A DNA stretch of 5,455 nucleotides from Desulfobacterales bacterium (GTDB taxonomy: Bacteria > Desulfobacterota > Desulfobacteria > Desulfobacterales > UBA5852). The notes beneath the pieces are model-generated. The model was not told the DNA's origin and made no database searches. It worked only from the letters and a program-made list of their open reading frames with translations. The translations under genes were made by a program, and so were the position numbers. Location: positions 1-5,455 of the forward strand of contig JASJBQ010000322.1 in assembly GCA_030066455.1 (NCBI GenBank), in the 5' to 3' direction. Shown one piece after another: positions 1 to 4,181 of this stretch; the stretch's first letter is position 1, and the number at the start of each line of letters is the position of its first letter.

Positions 1-567
1 GCTAACGGGGGCAATGTCGCCATAGCCCAGCGTGGTGAGGGTCACCAGGCTGTAGTACTCGAAAACCAGCAAAAGCTCGTCCGGCCGCAACGGGCCGGTA
101 TTGAAAGACCCGGGATCGACCAACTCCAGGAAGGTGTAGACGAAGGCCCACATGAAGGCGGCCAGCAGGTAGACCAGGATGGAGGCGTAAATCGTCTCCA
201 GGCTGACTTCGCCCGATTTGCGGATGAAGTCCAGCAAGCTGGCGATTCCCACGGCGAAACAGACCGCGCCGGCGGCCATGCCGCTGGCAGCCAGCCACCT
301 GTTCTGGCTGGCCGCGGGAACCCATAACGAGACCAGCAGCAGCAGGCCGAAAAAAGCGCCGGCCACCAGGTGAATCTTCTTGTTGCTGATGGTGTAGGTC
401 AGGGACACCACGATGGCCGTCATGAAGGCATCGATGAGTATTCGGGCCACGACAAAACGGTTCAGGATGGGAACGAGAACGTGCAGCCCCAGAATGAGGC
501 ACAGCAGGATCAAAAAGCGACCCCGGGAGCGCAACAGGCTATGCGGTGATACCAATCCGGATCCCAT
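1..567 (-). CDS. K+-channel family membrane protein (two-pore/ion_trans_2 type), C-terminus beyond the window
   Basis: Probable potassium-selective (or related cation) channel of the inner membrane. Translated from ATG at 567-565, 189 residues are visible and no stop is reached before the edge. Five hydrophobic segments lie at about residues 17-35, 39-60, 65-84, 91-113 and 126-148. They are followed by a re-entrant pore loop ending in TLGYGD (residues 179-184, bases 16-33), the K+ selectivity filter signature, in the context YYSLVTLTTLGYGDIAP. The last pore helix and any cytoplasmic RCK domain would lie outside. The fourth segment lacks the regularly spaced Arg/Lys of a voltage sensor, so gating is probably not voltage-driven. 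The gene is divergent from lutA. An in-frame TTG at 576-574 is an alternative start, because the purine-rich Shine-Dalgarno stretch at 588-581 lies 13 bases from the ATG but only 4 from the TTG. The family assignment is strong; the ligand and physiological role are not readable. Confidence 0.85.
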   Translation of the reverse strand, partial: MGSGLVSPHSLLRSRGRFLILLCLILGLHVLVPILNRFVVARILIDAFMTAIVVSLTYTISNKKIHLVAGAFFGLLLLVSLWVPAASQNRWLAASGMAAGAVCFAVGIASLLDFIRKSGEVSLETIYASILVYLLAAFMWAFVYTFLELVDPGSFNTGPLRPDELLLVFEYYSLVTLTTLGYGDIAPVS

Positions 568-580
568 GTGGGCCAACCAC

Positions 581-588
581 CCTCCCCT
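581..588 (-). promoter_or_regulatory. Shine-Dalgarno for the channel gene, leaves start ambiguous
   Basis: On the minus strand this reads AGGGGAGG, a good anti-16S match. Its 3' end is 13 bases from the ATG at 567-565, which is longer than usual, and 4 bases from an in-frame TTG at 576-574, which is short. An in-frame TAG at 609-607 limits any longer extension. The two starts differ by only three residues. Confidence 0.5.
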
Positions 589-606
589 AAACGGCCGGTA
601 TTTACC

Positions 607-616
607 CTAAATTTAG
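607..616. repeat. 10-base perfect palindrome in the divergent spacer
   Basis: CTAAATTTAG is its own reverse complement. It sits in the A+T-rich part of the channel/lutA spacer, just upstream (lutA side) of the candidate plus-strand -35 and within the expected 5' leader of the channel gene. It could be half of an operator or a chance AT palindrome. No second copy is visible in the window. Confidence 0.3.
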
Positions 617-645
617 TTCAAATCGAAACGCCAGATTAGTATAGG
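617..645 (+). promoter_or_regulatory. Candidate lutA promoter with an overlapping opposite-strand -10
   Basis: TTCAAA (617-622) and TATAGG (640-645) are separated by 17 bases and each match the sigma-70 consensus at 4 of 6 positions. Transcription would begin near 652, giving lutA a leader of about 90 bases. On the minus strand, 643-638 reads TATACT, a 5/6 match to a -10 facing the channel gene, but no good -35 is seen at 16-18 bases. The spacer's only A+T-rich stretch is here. This is a motif match by eye without experimental support. Confidence 0.3.
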
Positions 646-678
646 TCGCGGTGACAGGCAAGAACCTTTCCTGCGCCC

Positions 679-702
679 CGGCCGTTTGAAAATCATCGGC
701 CG
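679..702 (+). repeat. CGGCCG inverted/direct repeat in the lutA leader
   Basis: Two copies of CGGCCG (679-684 and 697-702) flank a 12-base A+T-richer loop. Because the hexamer is itself palindromic the pair is both a direct and an inverted repeat, so it may be a 6-bp hairpin in the leader RNA or a pair of protein-binding half sites. It ends 29 bases before the lutA ribosome-binding site. In GC-rich DNA such hexamers also arise by chance. Confidence 0.3.
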
Positions 703-741
703 CAGCCGCCAGAGGGCAGGACCCAACAACCGGAGGTAAAC

Positions 742-1485
742 ATGAAGGCAGCCCTTTTCGTCCCCTGTTTCATCGACTCCTTCTTCCCCGAGGTGGGCAT
801 CGCCACGCTCGAGCTTCTCGAGCGGCTGGGGGTCGAAGTCGACTATCCGCTGCGGCAGACGTGCTGCGGCCAGCCCATGGCCAACAGCGGCGACCAGGCC
901 GACGCGGCCGCGGTGGAGGCCCTGTTCGTCGAGAATTTCAAGGGTTACGAGTACATCGTGACCCCCTCGGGCAGCTGCACCCACCACGTACGGGACAATT
1001 TCGACGCCATCCCCCAGACCGACGAGGTGAAGGAAGTGCGCGCCAACACCTACGAACTGGTGGAATTCCTGCACGACATCATGAAGGTCGAGGACTTTCC
1101 CTGGGCCGAGTTCCCCCACAAAGTGGGCATCCACAATTCCTGCTCCTCACTTCGGGGGCTCAGGCACGCCTCCATGAGCGAGCTGGCCGAACCCGAGTTC
1201 TCCAAACCCAAGGCGCTCTTGTCCAAGGTCAAGGGCATCAGCTTCGCCGAGCTCAGCCGGCCAGACGAGTGCTGCGGCTTCGGCGGCACCTTTGCCGTGT
1301 TCGAGGAGCCCGTATCGGCCAAGATGGGCTATGACAAGGTCAACGACTTCAAGGCATCCGGGGCCGAATATGTCGTTTCCGCGGACAGTTCCTGCATGAT
1401 GCACCAGCAGGGCTGCTCGGAACGGCTGGGACTGGGCCTCAAATTCATCCACATCGCCCAAATCCTGAATGGAGCGTCATCATGA
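742..1485 (+). CDS. lutA: L-lactate oxidation iron-sulfur protein LutA (YkgE family)
   Basis: A 247-residue cytoplasmic (Fe-S)-binding subunit of the LutABC complex, which oxidises L-lactate to pyruvate. It has two cysteine-rich CCG domains. The first has C9, CCG at 41-43 (QTCCGQP) and C79 (PSGSC). The second has C134 (HNSC), CCG at 177-179 (ECCGFGGTF) and C218 (SSC). The first spacing, 31 residues between C9 and C41, fits the CX31-38CCG rule of heterodisulfide reductase-type domains. All expected cluster cysteines are present. The usual HDSCH motif reads HNSCS here, a small deviation. The length is typical for LutA. The ATG at 742 is preceded by GGAGG at 732-736, 5 bases away. The stop overlaps the lutB start by 4 bases (ATGA), which implies translational coupling. 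YkgE/GlcF-like CCG proteins are the alternative, but the LutB and LutC neighbours settle the identity. Confidence 0.93.
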   Translation: MKAALFVPCFIDSFFPEVGIATLELLERLGVEVDYPLRQTCCGQPMANSGDQADAAAVEALFVENFKGYEYIVTPSGSCTHHVRDNFDAIPQTDEVKEVRANTYELVEFLHDIMKVEDFPWAEFPHKVGIHNSCSSLRGLRHASMSELAEPEFSKPKALLSKVKGISFAELSRPDECCGFGGTFAVFEEPVSAKMGYDKVNDFKASGAEYVVSADSSCMMHQQGCSERLGLGLKFIHIAQILNGASS

Positions 1486-2861
1486 AAAAAATAGACCATG
1501 CCGAAGCATCGTCCTATTTCATCCAGGCCAAGGACAACGAGGCCTTCCACGACAGCCGGCTGTGGGACCTCCGCCAGAAGCGCGACCGCGAGGTGGCCAC
1601 GATCCCCGAGTTCCAGGAGCTGCGCAACCTGGCCTCCCAGATCAAGGAGCACACCCTGACCCATCTGGCCGACTACCTCGAACAGTTCGAGACCAATGCC
1701 AAGGCCAACGGCGTCACGGTCCACTGGGCGCTGGATGCCGAGGAGCACAACCGCATCGTCCACGAGCTGCTCGCTTCTCACTCGGTGAAAACCCTCGTCA
1801 AGAGCAAGTCCATGCTCACTGAAGAGTGCGAGCTAAGACCCTATCTCGAGCGGCGCGGCATCAAGGTGGTCGAGACCGACCTGGGCGAGCGCATCCAGCA
1901 GCTGGACGACGAGCCGCCGAGCCACATCGTGGTGCCGGCCGTGCACAAACTGCGGGGCGACGTGGCCAAGGTGTTCGCCCGCACGCTGGACACCGACCCG
2001 GACAACGACGACCCGCACTACCTCAGCGAGCAGATGCGGGTCAAAACCAGGCCCCTTTTCGTGGACGCCGAGGCCGGCATGACCGGGGGCAACTTCGCGG
2101 TGGCCGAAACCGGCGGCGTGGTGGTCTGCACCAACGAGGGCAACGCCGACCTGAGCGCCAACATCCCGCCGCTTTTCATCATTGCGGTGGGCATCGAGAA
2201 ACTGGTCCCACGCCTGGACGACCTGGCAGTCTTTATCCGGCTGCTGTCGCGCAGTGCGCTGGGCTCGCCCATCACGCAGTACACCTCCCACTTTCGCGCC
2301 CCGCGCGCGGGCGGCGAAATGCACATCGTGCTGGTTGACAACGGCCGGGCCGAACGGCTGGGCATGGAGGAGTTCTGGTACTCGCTCAAGTGCATGCGCT
2401 GCGGGGCCTGCATGAACACCTGCCCGGTCTACCGCCGCAGCGGGGGGCTCAGCTACGGTGCCGTCTATTCGGGTCCCATCGGCATCATTCTCAACCCGAC
2501 CCACGATATGCGTAAATACAGCAGCCTGCCTTTCGCCTCGACACTCAACGGCAGCTGCACCCACGTCTGCCCGGTGAAAATCAACATCCACGAGCAGATC
2601 TACGGCTGGCGGCGCGTTCTGGCCAAGCACAACCAACTGCCCTTCGTCAAGAAGGCGGCCATGAAGGTGGCCGGCAAGATACTGTCCAATCCGGACACCT
2701 ACCGCAAGACGATCAACGTGGCCGACGCGGCCATCGAGCACATACCGCGCTTCCTCCTGTATTCCCGCATGAACGCCTGGGGTCGCCAGCGGGAAGTGCC
2801 GGCCACGCCGGATCAGACCTTCCATGCCTGGTACCTGAAGAACCGAAAGGGGGAAAAATGA
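1482..2861 (+). CDS. lutB: L-lactate oxidation iron-sulfur protein LutB (LUD domain plus ferredoxin domain)
   Basis: A 459-residue central subunit of the LutABC lactate-oxidising complex in the cytoplasm. The LUD (DUF162) domain spans about residues 70-295, with KSKSMLTEE (107-115), the signature GMTGGNFAVAETGG (199-212) running into TNEGNAD (217-223), and PPLFIIAVGIEKLVP (229-243). A ferredoxin-like region follows. Cluster one has a full set, C304, C307, C310 and C314-P (CMRCGACMNTCP). The second motif reads LNGSCTHVCPVKI (355-367), with C359 and C363 but Asn356 where many LutB proteins have Cys (LCGAC...CP). The C-terminal tail, about 370-459, resembles the LutB C-terminal domain. The length matches the family (about 460-475). 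GGAG at 1471-1474 sits 7 bases before the ATG, which overlaps the lutA stop. The TGA stop in turn overlaps the lutC ATG. The identity is secure; the effect of the Asn is unknown. Confidence 0.95.
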   Translation: MKKIDHAEASSYFIQAKDNEAFHDSRLWDLRQKRDREVATIPEFQELRNLASQIKEHTLTHLADYLEQFETNAKANGVTVHWALDAEEHNRIVHELLASHSVKTLVKSKSMLTEECELRPYLERRGIKVVETDLGERIQQLDDEPPSHIVVPAVHKLRGDVAKVFARTLDTDPDNDDPHYLSEQMRVKTRPLFVDAEAGMTGGNFAVAETGGVVVCTNEGNADLSANIPPLFIIAVGIEKLVPRLDDLAVFIRLLSRSALGSPITQYTSHFRAPRAGGEMHIVLVDNGRAERLGMEEFWYSLKCMRCGACMNTCPVYRRSGGLSYGAVYSGPIGIILNPTHDMRKYSSLPFASTLNGSCTHVCPVKINIHEQIYGWRRVLAKHNQLPFVKKAAMKVAGKILSNPDTYRKTINVADAAIEHIPRFLLYSRMNAWGRQREVPATPDQTFHAWYLKNRKGEK

Positions 2862-3451
2862 GCACCCGCGAAATGATACTGGCAAACGTTAAACGCAACC
2901 AGCCCGAGGCCGTGCCGCTGCCCGACGTGCCGCACTTCGACGAGGACAATACCCCCCCGCTCGAGCGCTTCAAGGCCAACGTGGAGCGCATGGGCGGCAA
3001 ACTGGCTGACATCGCCGCTGACGCAGACCTGAAGGCCTTCGTGGCCGAAAACTACCCGGAAGCCAAGGTGATCTGTGCAGCCACGCCGGAGGTGACCGGC
3101 AACCGGGAGATCGACGCCACCACCGATCCCCGCACGCTCGAAGACGTCGACCTGGGCGTGGTGCGCGCGGCGTTCGGGGTGGGCGAGACAGGCTCGGTCT
3201 ATCTTAGCGAGCGCGAGCTGGCGGTCAACGCGCTGGGCTTTCTCTCCCAGCACATGCTGGTGCTGCTGGATCCGGCGGAGATCGTGGGCAACCTGCACCA
3301 CGCGTTAGACCGTCCCGATTTTGCCGAGGCCCGCTACTCCGTACTGATGACCGGCCCGTCGGCCACCGCCGATATCGAGGGCGTACTGATCCACGGCGCC
3401 CAGGGCGTACGCAGCCTCACCGTGGCCCTGATACCCAAAGGCGGCGCTTAG
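2858..3451 (+). CDS. lutC: Lactate utilization protein LutC (LUD domain)
   Basis: A 197-residue LUD-domain protein, the third subunit of LutABC. It has no cysteine cluster motif, as expected for LutC. Recognisable elements are FGVGETGSVYL (106-116), equivalent to the family's AETG/AENG loop; LGFLSQHMLVLLDP (126-139); and the C-terminal signature GPSATADIEGVLIHGAQG (166-183) followed by VRSLTVALI. It is a little shorter than B. subtilis LutC (about 240) but within the range for the family. The start ATG overlaps the lutB TGA in an ATGA junction, and GGGGG at 2849-2853 lies 4 bases upstream, so translation is probably coupled to lutB. Three adjacent genes with two such overlaps indicate one operon. 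The TAG stop lies inside a small GC hairpin. Confidence 0.92.
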   Translation: MSTREMILANVKRNQPEAVPLPDVPHFDEDNTPPLERFKANVERMGGKLADIAADADLKAFVAENYPEAKVICAATPEVTGNREIDATTDPRTLEDVDLGVVRAAFGVGETGSVYLSERELAVNALGFLSQHMLVLLDPAEIVGNLHHALDRPDFAEARYSVLMTGPSATADIEGVLIHGAQGVRSLTVALIPKGGA

Positions 3452-3456
3452 GCGCC
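3443..3456 (+). repeat. Small GC hairpin spanning the lutC stop codon
   Basis: GGCGC (3443-3447) pairs perfectly with GCGCC (3452-3456) around the loop TTAG, which contains most of the lutC stop. No T tract follows, so it is unlikely to terminate on its own. It might stabilise the 3' end of the lut message, or be chance in GC-rich DNA. Confidence 0.35.
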
Positions 3457-3483
3457 CGTACGCTTAATCCCGTGATTTACGTG

Positions 3484-3536
3484 GGCATCTCATGGGGGTA
3501 TTCGGCAAGCCACCGCAAATAGGCCGATAGGATGCC
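3484..3536 (+). other. Nested stem structure in the lutC-yciA spacer
   Basis: GGCATC (3484-3489) can pair with GATGCC (3531-3536). Inside it, TCGGC (3502-3506) can pair with GCCGA (3523-3527), extendable by two A-T pairs (3499-3500 with 3528-3529) past a one-base bulge. The result is a two-part stem with an asymmetric internal loop and a 16-base terminal loop. This may be a structured 3' untranslated region, part of a dispersed repeat, or a small RNA. Only the pairing is seen; no known RNA family is recognised. Confidence 0.3.
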
Positions 3537-3555
3537 AAGGTTTCAGCGTCAATGG

Positions 3556-3622
3556 ATCGCGGATGCCAGAGTCCAGGGGTTTGGGTAAAAAGCATAGGAC
3601 CCTGGCGTCCGCGATTTTTTTT
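3556..3622 (+). terminator. Long-stem intrinsic terminator after lutC
   Basis: The left arm 3556-3574 pairs with the right arm 3597-3615 over 19 positions, with one G-U wobble (3564/3607) and one A-C mismatch (3570/3601). The right arm runs directly into eight T residues (3615-3622), the classical arrangement of a rho-independent terminator on the plus strand. It starts 105 bases after the lutC stop and would end the lutABC transcript. It is unusual in its 22-base loop and its long stem, which are more typical of a palindromic repeat that also terminates. No matching A tract precedes the left arm, so termination in the opposite direction is not supported. Confidence 0.7.
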
Positions 3623-3628
3623 CCCAAT

Positions 3629-3685
3629 GATGCGGCAATCGAGGACGAAAAGATGTCCGCATTCGTCCGTCGCGAAAAAAGACGG
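3629..3685 (+). other. Leader of the thioesterase gene with mutually exclusive stems
   Basis: Three pairings compete in the RNA between the T tract and the thioesterase start: ATGCGG (3630-3635) with CCGCAT (3657-3662); GGACGAA (3643-3649) with TTCGTCC (3662-3668), 7 perfect pairs and a 12-base loop; and CCGTC (3667-3671) with GACGG (3681-3685). Each adjacent pair shares bases, so all three cannot form together. It could be an attenuator-like switch or coincidence. I recognise no riboswitch class and no clear promoter here. Confidence 0.25.
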
Positions 3686-3697
3686 CCTCCTGGCCGG

Positions 3698-3704
3698 AAG
3701 GGAG
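3698..3704 (+). promoter_or_regulatory. Shine-Dalgarno that decides a TTG start
   Basis: AAGGGAG lies 6 bases upstream of the TTG at 3711-3713. The in-frame ATGs further upstream (3552, 3627, 3630) have no such site: the first lies just before the terminator hairpin, whose left arm it would have to translate through, and the other two follow the T tract directly. This makes TTG the best supported start for the thioesterase. Confidence 0.6.
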
Positions 3705-3710
3705 CTTCAC

Positions 3711-4160
3711 TTGGCAAGCGATCTGGACAAGGCCGCCGGGGCGGGACGACAGCCCGAGGGTCTGCTCGTACTGCGCACTCTGGCCATGCCGCGCGACTGC
3801 AATGCCAACGGAGATATCTTCGGCGGCTGGGTTTTGTCGCAGATGGATATGGGCGGGGGGCTCCTGGCCAAGGAAGTGGCCCGCAGCCGGGCGGTCACCG
3901 TAGCGATCGACAAGATGGCCTTCGTAAAACCCGTCAAAGTGGGCGACACCGTCTGTGTCTATGCCAGCGTCGTCAAGCTGGGTAACACCTCCATCGAAAT
4001 CAAGCTCGAAGTCTGGACCAAGAACCTCACCGAGAAATTCGACAACGAGCGCCACATGGTCACCGAGGGACTGTTCAAGTATGTGGCCATCGATGCCCAG
4101 GGACGGCCGCGCCCGCTGCCGGAAAAACCCGTTATGCCCCCTGACAACCAGGCCGTATAG
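3711..4160 (+). CDS. yciA: YciA-type acyl-CoA thioesterase (hotdog fold), TTG start
   Basis: A cytoplasmic hotdog-fold hydrolase of 149 residues that splits acyl-CoA into free acid and CoA. From the TTG start, the family core begins with LLVLRTLAMP (18-27), then NANGDIFGGW (31-40) and SQMDMGG (43-49). Asp46 of that motif aligns with what I recall as the catalytic Asp44 of H. influenzae YciA. Next come VTVAIDKMAFVKPVKVGD, EVWTKN and the closing TEGLFKYVAIDAQGRPRPLP. Length and domain order match YciA (about 130-155 residues). The frame stays open upstream to 3552, but those 53 codons have no family similarity and run through the terminator. The next gene starts 21 bases after the TAG, so the two are probably cotranscribed. 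Natural substrates cannot be read; YciA enzymes accept many acyl-CoAs. It may be a related acyl-CoA thioesterase not orthologous to E. coli yciA. Confidence 0.88.
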   Translation: MASDLDKAAGAGRQPEGLLVLRTLAMPRDCNANGDIFGGWVLSQMDMGGGLLAKEVARSRAVTVAIDKMAFVKPVKVGDTVCVYASVVKLGNTSIEIKLEVWTKNLTEKFDNERHMVTEGLFKYVAIDAQGRPRPLPEKPVMPPDNQAV

Positions 4161-4181
4161 CACCGTTGAGGAGATATCGAC

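Noticed and set aside
2..502. Minus-strand frame of 166 codons at the left edge
   Set aside because: It is out of phase with the channel gene on the same strand, is rich in Arg, Gly and His, and has no domain. The neighbouring frame gives clear membrane segments and a K+ filter.
613..1134. Minus-strand frame antisense to the start of lutA
   Set aside because: It overlaps lutA and the divergent promoter region, lacks a recognisable product, and is explained as a GC-rich shadow.
1833..2885. Long minus-strand open frame (350 codons) opposite lutB
   Set aside because: It lies entirely antisense to a confidently identified gene and its Gly/Val/His/Arg-rich translation has no recognisable domain. 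Such frames are common opposite GC-rich genes.
3443..3456. GC hairpin at the lutC stop considered as the lut terminator
   Set aside because: The stem is only 5 pairs and no T tract follows. The hairpin with T8 at 3556-3622 is a far better candidate.
3490..3717. Minus-strand 75-codon frame in the lutC-yciA spacer
   Set aside because: It covers the inverted repeats and terminator, so its translation comes from the hairpin arms. No domain or convincing ribosome-binding site was seen.
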